Origin: Synergistota bacterium
Lineage (GTDB): Bacteria > Synergistota > GBS-1
Assembly: GCA_025060595.1 (NCBI GenBank)
Contig: JANXBX010000008.1
Span: forward strand, 16,629-80,628
Direction of reading: 5' to 3'
DNA length: 64,000 bases
The position numbers and the translations under genes were made by a program. Under the pieces are notes generated by a model. That model did not search any database. It was not told the origin of the DNA and saw nothing but the letters and a program-made list of their open reading frames with translations. Every line of letters begins with the position of its first letter. Position 1 is the first letter of the stretch. Below are positions 23,933 to 33,472 of this stretch, piece by piece.

Positions 23933-26020
23933 ATGAGATTAAAAATTTTTTTATTTTTAGTATTAGGTTTTTGTTCCCTTTTATCTGGCCCATCCTTAAG
24001 TTATGTAAAGATTGAGGATGTTTCTAATATTGATAGGTTTCATATACCCGATAGCTCTAAGGCCCTGTTGGAGAAAAATCTCTTTGTAGTTTGTCCTGCT
24101 AGTCATTGGCAGCCTTTCTTTGTATACGAGGATAACGTATATCGCCGTATACCTAACTTTGTTACCGTTGATAGCGTTCTTCATCTTTATCATCTTTTCT
24201 TTAACTTCACCTTAAGGAAATTGGAGGAAGAAAGATTTCTACCCCTTCTTAAAACCTTTACAAGAGGGCTTCTATCTCAAACTATTAGAACCTATGATAG
24301 CCTTCAAGGTGGGGAGCTTAAAGAAGCGGCCTTACGAAACGTAGCTTATGTAGGTGTGGCATTTAACTTACTTGGCCTTAAGGGGGAGCTTCCTCCTCAG
24401 GCTCAATCTATGGTTTCGAGGGAGCTCAATCTTATCAGAGAAAGGCCTGGTTTAGTTGAAGGGAATATATTCCCATATGCGATCGACTATACTCAGTTTA
24501 TTCCTCGAGGGCATTACGCGGGAAAGGAAAGCCTAAGGCGATACTTTATGGTTATGGCTTGGTATGGCCTTGTCCCCTTTTCCCCAGCCTATAGGGATTC
24601 TGAGGGTAACCTGAAGTTAAGCTCGAGAGTGGCCCTTCAGACGATGCTCATAGTTAATGATGTTTATTCAGCTGGTTTAGTTGATACATGGGATAGGTTA
24701 TTTAAACCACTTAACTATTTTGTTGGTTTTTCTGATGACCTTACAGTGAGAGAGGTAAGAGGTCTTTTAGAAAGCGTTTATGGCAAGAGGTATAACCTAT
24801 CTGATCTTTCTAACCCGAGCGCACTAAGATTATATATAGATAAGTTTATTAAGCTAAGACAGCCTAGGATTAAGCCTAAGTTAGCTCACCTTGCTGGAAG
24901 GTTGCCTAACTTACCTGATCCTGAGGCCTCTCAGTTTCGGCTGATGGGACAGCGTTATACCCCCGATAGCGAAGTTTTACAAGAGCTTTCTGATCCTAAG
25001 GAGCGTCCTATACCATGCGGTTTAGATCTTATAGCTGTTATGGGAAGTGATAGGGCTTATCAGATAATCGATGGAGGATATAGGGTTTATGGTTTGCCGG
25101 AAGCTTTTGGCAAACTTGTGTGGAAGGAATATATTAATAGGCGCGATGAGTTAGCCCAGAGGTTTAGTCAGCTTAGGGAAGGCGATTGGACCTCTACACT
25201 TTATTGGGGTTGGCTTTGGGTCTTAAAAAGCTTGATTGAGCCTGTTGATGAAAGATGCCCTCCTTTTATGAAAAACGTTGCCTGGAAAGATAAATCTATC
25301 CAGACCGCTTTAGCCTCTTGGGTTCAGCTACGTCATGATATCGTACTTTATGCTAAGCAATCCTTTGTAGGCGCTGAAGGGGGAGACGGAAGTGAGGAAG
25401 TTGTTAAAGGTTATGTGGAGCCTAACGTTGAAGCTTGGAAGCGCTTGCTTACTCTGATTCGTCAAACTAAAAAGTTATTCAATTACCAGAGATTGTTTGT
25501 TAAGGGTGTGGATGAGAAGTTAAATAGACTTGAAAATATGATTGATTTTTTACTTAAATGTGCTGAAAAAGAACTTAAAGGAGAGCCTTTAAGCGAACAA
25601 GACTATATCAGGATAGAGACTATAGGCGGAGAGATGGATTTCCTCGCTTTGGAAGTAGTTAGCGATGGTAAAGCTTCAGGTTGGATGGAATTAGTTCATC
25701 CCTCTGATAGGAACATGGCATGTGTCGTTGATGTTCACACCGCAGATATTCGTGTAGAAGGTTTTGGACATCAAGTTTTGGAGGAGGCTATCGGGCATGC
25801 TAACGAGATATTTGTTATCGTTCCTATAGAAGGTAAGCCTACTTTAACTCGAGGGGCTGTTTTCAGTTATTATGAGTTTTTATGGCCAGCCTCTGATAGA
25901 TTGACTGATGAAAGATGGCAGGAAATGTTATCTAGAAATATAGCACCGCCTCAACCATCTTGGACAGGTTCCTTTACATCTCCTGAGAAAATAAAAGTAA
26001 AAGAAACCCCGGCACCTTGA
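23933..26020 (+). CDS. Exported DUF3160 domain protein
   Basis: A 695-residue protein with a clear signal peptide (FLFLVLGFCSLLSG) and then one long domain of the DUF3160 family. Visible conserved pieces are FVTVDSVLHLYHLFF (about residues 77-91), WKDKSIQTALASWVQLRHD and VDVHTADIRVEGFGHQVLEEA near the C-terminus. The family is found in many thermophilic and anaerobic bacteria and has no established function. The start ATG has AAGGAGG at ideal spacing. The neighbouring FG-GAP-like exported protein probably shares its transcript. Confidence 0.85.
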   Translation: MRLKIFLFLVLGFCSLLSGPSLSYVKIEDVSNIDRFHIPDSSKALLEKNLFVVCPASHWQPFFVYEDNVYRRIPNFVTVDSVLHLYHLFFNFTLRKLEEERFLPLLKTFTRGLLSQTIRTYDSLQGGELKEAALRNVAYVGVAFNLLGLKGELPPQAQSMVSRELNLIRERPGLVEGNIFPYAIDYTQFIPRGHYAGKESLRRYFMVMAWYGLVPFSPAYRDSEGNLKLSSRVALQTMLIVNDVYSAGLVDTWDRLFKPLNYFVGFSDDLTVREVRGLLESVYGKRYNLSDLSNPSALRLYIDKFIKLRQPRIKPKLAHLAGRLPNLPDPEASQFRLMGQRYTPDSEVLQELSDPKERPIPCGLDLIAVMGSDRAYQIIDGGYRVYGLPEAFGKLVWKEYINRRDELAQRFSQLREGDWTSTLYWGWLWVLKSLIEPVDERCPPFMKNVAWKDKSIQTALASWVQLRHDIVLYAKQSFVGAEGGDGSEEVVKGYVEPNVEAWKRLLTLIRQTKKLFNYQRLFVKGVDEKLNRLENMIDFLLKCAEKELKGEPLSEQDYIRIETIGGEMDFLALEVVSDGKASGWMELVHPSDRNMACVVDVHTADIRVEGFGHQVLEEAIGHANEIFVIVPIEGKPTLTRGAVFSYYEFLWPASDRLTDERWQEMLSRNIAPPQPSWTGSFTSPEKIKVKETPAP

Positions 26021-26132
26021 TGGTATTATACATTGCTAATTTTGTATAAATATGATATCATTTTGATGAGACTTAATTAGAATATTTAAATGAAATTATT
26101 CTTACCAAAATATGAAAGGAGTAGGTACAAAA

Positions 26133-27017
26133 ATGGTTAAAAAGGCTCCCTATGGTATTATAATTCCTCCTGTTATACCCTTTAAGAAAGATGGGGCGCT
26201 TGATAAAACTGCGCTCAAAGAGCTTATAGAGTTTTGGTGTAAGCATGTTGACGGTTTCTTTATATGCGGTACGGTTTCATCTGGTCCATTGATGACAGTA
26301 GATGAGAAAAAAGAGCTTACGGAGAAGTTTATTGAATACGTTAATGGTTGTTGTCCAGTATTCGTTCATGTTGGATCGCCCTCTACTTATGAAGCGTTGG
26401 ATCTTGCTAAGCATGCTGAAAGGGCAGGTGCTGATGCCATTGCGGCTGTTCCTCCTTATTACTATCCTCACACTTCGAGTGCCATTAAAAGCTATTATGA
26501 AACGATATTGAGCTCTGTTTCTTTGCCATTTTATGTTTATACTATACCTCAGAATACGAATGTTAATTTATCAGTTGAGCTTTTAAAAGAGCTAGCGGAT
26601 ATGGGAATAAATGGCATAAAGGACAGTACCCTTAATTTCTCATATCACATGGAGTTGAGGAGGAAGCTTGCTCCTTTAGGTTTTGAGGTAATTCAAGGAA
26701 GCGATTCTCTTTTGGTTCCCAGTTGGATGGCGGGAAGTCGTGCATGCGTTTCCGGAATTGCTAATGGTTTGCCTGAATTGGTTAAAGATGTTCTTAGGAA
26801 GTGCGAAGAGAGATATTATGAGGAAGCCTTTCATATGCAACAGGTTCTACTGAGTATCAGGGATTCCTTTGGACAGGCTTCTTTTATTCCGATGCTTTAC
26901 GGGCTTCTTAAATTGAGGGGGTTAAATGCTGGATATCCTAGACAACCTTTTATCCCTGTTTCTGATGATCTGTTAAGGAATGTGGAGCAGAATTTAAAAG
27001 AATTGGGAGTTTTATAA
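26133..27017 (+). CDS. Dihydrodipicolinate synthase/N-acetylneuraminate lyase family aldolase
   Basis: A 294-residue (beta/alpha)8 class I aldolase of the DHDPS/NAL family. The Schiff-base lysine is Lys163 (GIKDST) and the conserved tyrosine is Tyr136 (YTIP). The GTVSSGPLMT phosphate/carboxylate-binding loop, GTxxE-like in the family, lies at 46-55. Position in a TRAP-transporter and sugar-acid cluster suggests cleavage of a 2-keto-3-deoxy or 4-hydroxy-2-oxo acid instead of lysine biosynthesis. I chose the ATG at 26133: an in-frame ATG at 26112 would start before the AAGGAG Shine-Dalgarno. Confidence 0.82.
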   Translation: MVKKAPYGIIIPPVIPFKKDGALDKTALKELIEFWCKHVDGFFICGTVSSGPLMTVDEKKELTEKFIEYVNGCCPVFVHVGSPSTYEALDLAKHAERAGADAIAAVPPYYYPHTSSAIKSYYETILSSVSLPFYVYTIPQNTNVNLSVELLKELADMGINGIKDSTLNFSYHMELRRKLAPLGFEVIQGSDSLLVPSWMAGSRACVSGIANGLPELVKDVLRKCEERYYEEAFHMQQVLLSIRDSFGQASFIPMLYGLLKLRGLNAGYPRQPFIPVSDDLLRNVEQNLKELGVL

Positions 27018-27061
27018 GTTATTAAAAAGAAAAACAAGCTTTAAGGAAGGAGGGGGTAGTT

Positions 27062-28063
27062 TTGGGGAAAAAGTTGGTTGTGGTATTGATGGTAACAGCT
27101 TGTATAGGGTTGGTGGCTTCCGGTGCTTTTGCCTCTGAAAGTACCCTGATATTTGCCACACAAAGTCCTGGGACGAGCTGGTATGCTTATGCTACAGTGA
27201 TGTCTGGTCTAATTAGTACGGTGTTGCCTCAGGGTTATAAAGTTGATGTTCAAACGATATCCCCTGGAGGACTTGCTGCTCCTTTTCTTATTGCTGAAGG
27301 AAAGGCACATTTAACGTTTGCTAATGCGGCGGCAGTTAAATGGGCTCTTGAGGGAACTGTTCCGGGTAGGCCTAAAATTAGCGGTGTTACCGCTCTCGCA
27401 GGAGGGTTTGATACTCCCTTCCTTGTGGTGATATTCACTGATAACTTTGTTAAGAAGACAGGTATAGCTACCATGGAGGATTTAGTTAAGAAGAAGCATC
27501 CTGTTAGAATAGCAGTTAAGGCTTTGGGATCCTTTGGTGAGATAGCATGTAAACATGTTTTTAGCGCTTATGGTGTTACCTATGACGATATTAAATCATG
27601 GGGTGGATCCATTACACATACTGGTCCAGCTCAGATCGTGGATCTTTTGAGGGATGACAAGGCTGATATAACCATCGACCACATACCTGCAGGTCAAGCT
27701 GCTATAAGTGAGCTTTGCATGACTACCAAGGTTCATTTTATACAGCTTCCTGATGAAATTATTGCAAAGCTTAATCAGATGGGATGGGATACTTATGTTA
27801 TGCCTGCAGGGACATGGAAGGGACAGGAAAAGGATATTAAGACGGTTGGTAGCGGAACGGTCTTAATAGCTACTGATAAATTGCCAGGGGATGTAGCCTA
27901 TGCAATAACGAAGAAGCTTTGTGAAAGTAAAAAGGAATTGGTTTCTGCTTTTGCTGCTTTAGAGGTATTTGATCCAGCTACCGCATGGAAACCGCTTAAA
28001 TGCGGGGCTCCCCTTCACCCTGGTGCGGAGAAGTATTACAAAGAGAAAGGGTACATGAAATAG
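27062..28063 (+). CDS. TAXI-family TRAP transporter solute receptor
   Basis: A 333-residue periplasmic receptor with an N-terminal signal peptide (VVVLMVTACIGLVASGAFA) and the TAXI family pattern TQSPGTSWYAYATVMS followed by SPGGLAAPFLIAEGKA. It captures a small carboxylate and delivers it to the fused TRAP permease at 28171. TTG start after GGAAGGAGGGGG. A terminator-like hairpin follows before the permease gene, which would allow more receptor than permease to be made. Confidence 0.9.
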   Translation: MGKKLVVVLMVTACIGLVASGAFASESTLIFATQSPGTSWYAYATVMSGLISTVLPQGYKVDVQTISPGGLAAPFLIAEGKAHLTFANAAAVKWALEGTVPGRPKISGVTALAGGFDTPFLVVIFTDNFVKKTGIATMEDLVKKKHPVRIAVKALGSFGEIACKHVFSAYGVTYDDIKSWGGSITHTGPAQIVDLLRDDKADITIDHIPAGQAAISELCMTTKVHFIQLPDEIIAKLNQMGWDTYVMPAGTWKGQEKDIKTVGSGTVLIATDKLPGDVAYAITKKLCESKKELVSAFAALEVFDPATAWKPLKCGAPLHPGAEKYYKEKGYMK

Positions 28064-28103
28064 TAAATGCTGATATAGAGATATTAGTGATGTTAATTTC
28101 TGG

Positions 28104-28143
28104 CCCTCCTGATAGGTTTGCAAACCTATCAGGAGGGTTTTTT
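28104..28143 (+). terminator. Intra-operon terminator between TAXI receptor and permease
   Basis: A perfect 34-base palindrome (28104-28137) followed by a run of six Ts. It is likely leaky, reducing transcription into the permease gene. Confidence 0.8.
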
Positions 28144-28170
28144 AAAAGCTGATTAGGAGGTGAATTCGTT

Positions 28171-30036
28171 TTGGAATTTAGATCTTTCTTTAAACGCCAT
28201 ATTGCTATTTTGATTTCAGTGTCGTGGATCTTGTTTCAGCTTTATATAGCTTTAGTTAAACCCCTTCATCCTATGTTACAGAATCCAATACATTTGCTTT
28301 TTGCTCTTTTATTGGTTTTTGTATATTTTCCAAGCGGTAAGGGATGGTTGAGAGTGATTGATATAGTGAGTGGAATTGCTTTAGGTTTTCTGGCTTACTA
28401 TTTTATAGCTCATACCCTTAGGCTTCAAACAAGGTGGCCTTATGTAGATCCTATATTAAGCATAGATATAATTGCTGGTTTAATTACAATTGTTCTTTTA
28501 CTTGAGGCGGTTAGGCGTGCTGTTGGAATAGAGCTCTTTATCTTGAGTTTGATGTTCTTAGTTTACGCGATTTGGGGGAAATACTTTCCAGGCTTACTTA
28601 AATTTAGCGGCATAGGGTTAAATCAGTTTGTGGAATTGATGGTAATGGGACCTGATGGTATCTTTGGTGTACCCCTATCTACATCGACAAGCATGATATT
28701 TTACATTATTCTGTTTGGTGCCTTTTTCTCAGAGTTAGGCGGTAAGCTTCTTATTGACATTGGGTTGAAGATAGGTGGAAGACAATATGGTGGTCCAGCT
28801 AAAGCTGCGGTTATATCGAGTGGTTTAATGGGTATGGTGAGTGGTAGCGCTGTGGCTAATGTTAGCACTACGGGAGTTATAACTATCCCTCTTATGAAAA
28901 GGATAGGTTATAAACCGGAGGAAGCTGGAGCTATTGAGGCTGTTGCATCAACTGGAGGCCAAATTATGCCTCCTATAATGGGTGTAGGGGCATTTATAAT
29001 GGCTGAGTTTTTAGGTGTTAGATATGGATTTATAGCAAAATCAGCGATATTCCCTGCTCTATGCTATTACTTGACCTTATGGTTTGTGGTTGATTTTCTC
29101 GCAAGAAAGCGTAATATTAGGCAGATTCAGATGGAACAGTTTCTAAGTATAGAGCCTATTTTGCCGCGTTTGCATTCCTTAATACCAATGATAGCCCTTA
29201 TTTGGTATATTTTCTCAGGAGCGTCTCTAGGTAGAGCTGCGATTATGAGTACCGCTATAGCTATATTAATAAACGGGTTTAACTATATATTGAGATTTAA
29301 AAATGTATTAGGTTTAAGAGATTTCTTAGATTGTCTTATTCAGGCGACGAAACAGGCAGTGGGAGTTGCAGTTCCCACGGCAGCCTGTGGCATCATAATA
29401 GGTATAGTAGTTCAATCAGGATTGGCTGCTAAAGCTAGTAATCTATTGATTAGCGTAGGGCATAATAATTTAGCTCTATCTTTAATTATAACTATGGTAG
29501 GTTGTATTGTGCTTGGCATGGCTGTTCCCACAGTAGCCGTTTATATATTAGGAGCGGTTTTCTTTGCACCTAATTTGATAAAGTTAGGACTTCCTCCTCT
29601 TGTTGCTCATATGTTTGTTTTTTACTTTGGAGCTATAGCTCAAATTACTCCGCCGGTTTGTTTAGCTTCTTTTACCGCTGCGGGAATTGCAAAAGCAAGC
29701 TCATGGCGTACTGGGTGGATTGCCTTTAGCTATGCTTTGACCGGTTTTCTTGTCCCATTTGCTTTTGCATATAAGCCTGAGTTGTTGTTACTTGGATCAT
29801 TTTCTGAATCAATCGGTGCCTTTTTATTGGTGATTTGTGGAGGCGTTTTATTAGCTTCTAGTTTAGTCGGATATTTTATGGTTCCTATAAAAAGCTTACT
29901 ATTAAGGGTTATCTTAGGGGTTTCAGCTATAGGAGTTATATTGCCCGAGATTATAAGCTCTATCTTAGGGTTAAGCATTGGGGCTTTGATACTTATTTTT
30001 AATCACATTTATGTAAGAAGAGCTTTAAAGGGGTGA
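28171..30036 (+). CDS. TRAP transporter fused permease (DctQM-type)
   Basis: A 621-residue integral membrane protein in which the 4-helix small subunit and the 12-helix large subunit of TRAP permeases are fused, as is usual in TAXI systems. Recognisable large-subunit segments include GGPAKAAVISSGLMGMVSGSA and VASTGGQIMPPIMGVGAFIM-type loops, and PPVCLASFTAAGIA near residue 495. It would import a carboxylate with Na+. TTG start after AGGAGGTG. The next gene begins 5 bases after its stop. Confidence 0.92.
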   Translation: MEFRSFFKRHIAILISVSWILFQLYIALVKPLHPMLQNPIHLLFALLLVFVYFPSGKGWLRVIDIVSGIALGFLAYYFIAHTLRLQTRWPYVDPILSIDIIAGLITIVLLLEAVRRAVGIELFILSLMFLVYAIWGKYFPGLLKFSGIGLNQFVELMVMGPDGIFGVPLSTSTSMIFYIILFGAFFSELGGKLLIDIGLKIGGRQYGGPAKAAVISSGLMGMVSGSAVANVSTTGVITIPLMKRIGYKPEEAGAIEAVASTGGQIMPPIMGVGAFIMAEFLGVRYGFIAKSAIFPALCYYLTLWFVVDFLARKRNIRQIQMEQFLSIEPILPRLHSLIPMIALIWYIFSGASLGRAAIMSTAIAILINGFNYILRFKNVLGLRDFLDCLIQATKQAVGVAVPTAACGIIIGIVVQSGLAAKASNLLISVGHNNLALSLIITMVGCIVLGMAVPTVAVYILGAVFFAPNLIKLGLPPLVAHMFVFYFGAIAQITPPVCLASFTAAGIAKASSWRTGWIAFSYALTGFLVPFAFAYKPELLLLGSFSESIGAFLLVICGGVLLASSLVGYFMVPIKSLLLRVILGVSAIGVILPEIISSILGLSIGALILIFNHIYVRRALKG

Positions 30037-30041
30037 CTTGA

Positions 30042-31670
30042 ATGATTGGGTCTCGCTATGATGTGATAATCTTGGGTTCTGGACTTTCCGGCTTATGTGC
30101 TGCAATGCGTATATTAGAGCTTGAAAAGGCGAATATCTTAGTTCTATCTCCTGGATCAGGAGCTACCCCATATATAGCGGCTATAAATGTAGCTTTACCA
30201 TATAATCCGTGGGGGGATAGTGTTAAGCAGCATTACCTAGATACAATGGAAGCAGGTTTCTGGATAAATGATCCGATGCTTGTTGAGGAGATGTGTTTTT
30301 CTGCTCCAAGATGTATAGAACTTTTGCAAGAGTGGGGAGTAAGATTTGCATCAAAGGATGGTGATTTTCTTCGCAGACGTACCTCTGGTTCAAGCTATCC
30401 CCGGTCACTCTGTCAAACTAGTGGATTGATAGGAGGACAAATTAGTAGTTTACTGAGAGAGGTTCTTTTGCGAAAAGGAGTAAAGTTTGTAAGGGGTTTT
30501 TGTAATAACTTAATAGTTTATGATGGTAGGGTTTACGGTGTGAGCTTTGTTACCCATGATGAAAGTGATTCTAAAAATATATTTGCTCCTGTTGTGGTTG
30601 CTGCGTGGGGTGGTATAGGTACGCTTTTTCCTGATTCTACCTACCCTTCAGATGTGGATGGAAGAGGTCTTGCTATTGCCTTTGAAGCTGGAGTTTCTCT
30701 TATTGACTTAGAGTTCTTAGAGTTTGAGCCCCTTGTTTTACTTCATCCCCCATCTTTAAGAGGCGAGCCCTGCCCTACTGCTATGCTTGGTGAGGGGGCT
30801 TACCTGTTAAACAAAAATGGTGAGAGGTTTTTGCTAAGATTTAGACCGCAAGGGGAGGCTGGAGCGCCTAAGAGTTTGATTAACATGGCTATTTGGGATG
30901 AAGTATCTAGGGGTAATGGTTCACCTCACGGTGGGATCTATGTTGATTTGCGACATATACCTGAGAGCACGTTAAGGGCTTATCCATGGTTTTATAATAG
31001 AGTTGTTAGTGTTGGTCTGGATCCAAAAAGGGACCTCTTAGAAGTTGGCCCAATGGCTCACAGTCACTCTGGAGGTATAAAGGTGGAAAGAGGGTATAGG
31101 ACGTCTGTGAAAGGGTTTTTCGCTATAGGGGAGGCTGCTGGTGGAATACATGGTGCATGTAGGTTGGGTGGTAATGCTGCTACACAAGCTTTAGTCTCAG
31201 GAATTTTAGCAGCGGAGGAAATAGCTAAAGAAAGAGAAGAGAATGAAAGGGAGTTTGAAAAAGCTTTGGGAAAGAAAAGCTTAATAGATAGTTCTATAAG
31301 GTTTAAGAGAAACGCTTCTATTATGGGAGAGAAAATTTGTTTAATAAAAGATATATTAAGAAAGGCTTTTGGTTTTCGACGTAGTGGGTGTGAACTTGAG
31401 AGGGCATTTAATCTTATAAGCGATATTCTCGAATCTACCGAGCTTAAGCTCGATACCTTCTCATATCAGACAGTTCTTTCTGCTTTATTGCTGATAAAAG
31501 CTGCCTTTTTAAGGGAAGAAACACGTGGTTCTCACTATAGAGAGGATTATCCCTTTATTAAGCCCCAGTGGCAGTGCTCGATTGAGATATTTAAGGGGGA
31601 GGATGGTTCCGTCTGCTGGAGAAAAGTATCTCGGAGTCCCACTGAGGAGGGTTTCAAGTCTTGCTTTTAA
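30042..31670 (+). CDS. FAD-dependent dehydrogenase (fumarate reductase/L-aspartate oxidase flavoprotein family)
   Basis: A 542-residue flavoprotein with the FAD motif ILGSGLSGLCAAMRI at about residues 10-24 and the late FAD motif FFAIGEAAGGIHGACRLGGNA near residue 360. The covalent-flavin and succinate-binding layout resembles fumarate reductase A and L-aspartate oxidase, though no partner iron-sulfur subunit is adjacent. In this operon it probably oxidises the imported hydroxy acid or reduces an unsaturated one. Its end overlaps the SDR start by 10 bases. Confidence 0.84.
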   Translation: MIGSRYDVIILGSGLSGLCAAMRILELEKANILVLSPGSGATPYIAAINVALPYNPWGDSVKQHYLDTMEAGFWINDPMLVEEMCFSAPRCIELLQEWGVRFASKDGDFLRRRTSGSSYPRSLCQTSGLIGGQISSLLREVLLRKGVKFVRGFCNNLIVYDGRVYGVSFVTHDESDSKNIFAPVVVAAWGGIGTLFPDSTYPSDVDGRGLAIAFEAGVSLIDLEFLEFEPLVLLHPPSLRGEPCPTAMLGEGAYLLNKNGERFLLRFRPQGEAGAPKSLINMAIWDEVSRGNGSPHGGIYVDLRHIPESTLRAYPWFYNRVVSVGLDPKRDLLEVGPMAHSHSGGIKVERGYRTSVKGFFAIGEAAGGIHGACRLGGNAATQALVSGILAAEEIAKEREENEREFEKALGKKSLIDSSIRFKRNASIMGEKICLIKDILRKAFGFRRSGCELERAFNLISDILESTELKLDTFSYQTVLSALLLIKAAFLREETRGSHYREDYPFIKPQWQCSIEIFKGEDGSVCWRKVSRSPTEEGFKSCF

Positions 31671-32407
31671 AGGGAAAGGTAGCCATAATCACTGGAGCGA
31701 GCAGGGGTATAGGTAAGGCTATAGCTTTGGTCTTTGCTCAGCATGGTGCTTTTCTTGTGATTAATGGGACTAAGGGTGAACTTTTGGAGAAGTTGAGGGA
31801 TGAAATAAGGAGCATGGGACGGAAATGTATTATTCAAGTTGGAGATGTGTCTGATCCCGATACGGGGGTCAAGCTTGCGAAATCTGCTTTTGATGAATTT
31901 GGCCATATTGATATTCTTGTTAATAATGCAGGCATAATAACGCGTACTACTACTTTGGATACTGAACCAGAGGAATGGCGTAGGATAATAGAAGTAAACT
32001 TAAGCGGTACATTTTATTGCTGTAAGGCGGTCTTGCCTTATATGATTAATCAGAAATATGGCAAGATTATAAATATATCCTCTACAAGAGGAAAAGCTCC
32101 CCATCCGAATGCATCTCCTGCTTATGGTGCTTCTAAAGCAGGAATAATATATTTAACTCGGCATCTAGCTTTAGAGATGGGTAAATATAACATATATGTC
32201 AATGCTATTTGTCCCGGTCCTATAGAGACGGAGATGGTATCTACCTGGGAGAGGGATTATCGCGATCAAGTTATAAGCAAGATCCCTTTGGGTAAGCTTG
32301 GATTGCCTGAAGATGTAGCTAATTTAGTTTTGTTTTTGGCCTCAGATATGTCGAACTTTATAACCGGTGAGGCTATAAATATCAATGGTGGAGCATATAT
32401 GGATTAA
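31661..32407 (+). CDS. Short-chain dehydrogenase/reductase
   Basis: A 248-residue classical SDR: cofactor motif TGASRGIG at 11-18, NNAG at 88-91, and the catalytic set Ser140, Tyr155, Lys159 (YGASK). It resembles FabG and sugar or gluconate dehydrogenases; given its place after the flavoprotein and TRAP genes, a sugar-acid or hydroxy-acid dehydrogenase is likeliest. The TTG start overlaps the upstream gene, showing coupling. Only 5 bases separate its stop from the convergent pdxA-like gene, and no terminator is visible there. Confidence 0.88.
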   Translation: MLLKGKVAIITGASRGIGKAIALVFAQHGAFLVINGTKGELLEKLRDEIRSMGRKCIIQVGDVSDPDTGVKLAKSAFDEFGHIDILVNNAGIITRTTTLDTEPEEWRRIIEVNLSGTFYCCKAVLPYMINQKYGKIINISSTRGKAPHPNASPAYGASKAGIIYLTRHLALEMGKYNIYVNAICPGPIETEMVSTWERDYRDQVISKIPLGKLGLPEDVANLVLFLASDMSNFITGEAININGGAYMD

Positions 32408-32412
32408 TAAAG

Positions 32413-33447
32413 TTAAATTTCAAGGTTTTTGTATATCTCTTTCCATTTAGGTCCTAACTTGGCTGCTAACTTTATTGCCTGAGCCATGCTACTTTCGTTG
32501 GCTATTCCTAAACCAGCGATATCAAAAGCTGTACCATGATCTACTGACGTTCTTAGGATAGGTAGTCCAACAGTTATGTTAACTCCCTCATCGAAGAATA
32601 AGCTTTTGAAGAATATATGTCCTTGGTCGTGATACATGGCTATGAGGAAACGGTATTTTCCTTTAGTGGCAGCTGGGAAGAGGGCATCCCCAGGTAGAGG
32701 ACCTATCGCATTTATTCCTTCGCTTTGAGCTATTTTAACGGCTGGTTCTATGATCTCGATTTCTTCTCTTCCGAAAAGCCCCCCTTCACCTGCGTGTGGG
32801 TTTAAAGCTGATACAGCGATCTTCTCTTTATCGTACCCCAAGGCCTTGGAGAATAGGTGCGCTAACCTTATCTGATTTAATATACGTTCTATGTTTATAA
32901 GGTCAATTGCTTCACGCAAGGAAACATGGGTTGTTACGTGGAAGATAAAAATGTCTCTTGCTGTTAAAACTAAGGAGTATCGTTCTATTCCGAATTCACT
33001 GGCTAAAAGCTCCGTATGGCCTGGATAGTTAAAGCCGGCTTTATTTATAGCCTCTTTGTTTAGCGGAGCTGTAGCTATAGCATGTATAAGTCCCTTTTTG
33101 GCAAGCTCTGCTCCTGCCTTTACATATAAGGCTGCTCCTCTTCCTGCTTCTAAGGAAAGTTTGCCAGGTTCTATCCCTTTTAAGGAAGGGATTGGCTGTA
33201 TGATATTAATTTTACCTACTTCCCAGGAAGCGTATTCTGGAGAGCTAATTAAGATAAGCTTTGGGTCTTTGATCTCCGAATCTTTTGGCCAAAACTTTAG
33301 GTTTTGCTCCATTATATGAAAATCTCCTATTATCAATGGTTTACATGTTTCCCAGATTTCCCTTTTAGCTAAGGCCTTGACTATTATCTCCGGTCCTATT
33401 CCAGCAGCGTCCCCCATTGTTATACCAACTACCGGAAGCTCACTCAT
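32413..33447 (-). CDS. 4-phospho-tetronate dehydrogenase, PdxA2-like (4-hydroxythreonine-4-phosphate dehydrogenase family)
   Basis: A 344-residue PdxA-family NAD-dependent decarboxylating dehydrogenase. Visible motifs are ITMGDAAGIGPEI at about residues 9-21, the metal-binding HVTTHVSL, NPHAGEGG and YHDQGH, and the terminal DHGTAFDIAG. PdxA proper acts in vitamin B6 synthesis, but members encoded beside a four-carbon acid sugar kinase (the next gene upstream) oxidise phosphorylated D-threonate or D-erythronate to dihydroxyacetone phosphate. The neighbouring kinase and permease make that role the better guess. Confidence 0.88.
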   Translation of the reverse strand: MSELPVVGITMGDAAGIGPEIIVKALAKREIWETCKPLIIGDFHIMEQNLKFWPKDSEIKDPKLILISSPEYASWEVGKINIIQPIPSLKGIEPGKLSLEAGRGAALYVKAGAELAKKGLIHAIATAPLNKEAINKAGFNYPGHTELLASEFGIERYSLVLTARDIFIFHVTTHVSLREAIDLINIERILNQIRLAHLFSKALGYDKEKIAVSALNPHAGEGGLFGREEIEIIEPAVKIAQSEGINAIGPLPGDALFPAATKGKYRFLIAMYHDQGHIFFKSLFFDEGVNITVGLPILRTSVDHGTAFDIAGLGIANESSMAQAIKLAAKLGPKWKEIYKNLEI

Positions 33448-33472
33448 TTGGCCAATCCCTCCCTTTTAATTT

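Noticed and set aside
32413-33447. Vitamin B6 biosynthetic pdxA
   Set aside because: The family fits, but the adjacent DUF1537 kinase and permease indicate the catabolic PdxA2 role. No pdxJ or other B6 gene is near. The B6 role cannot be fully excluded.
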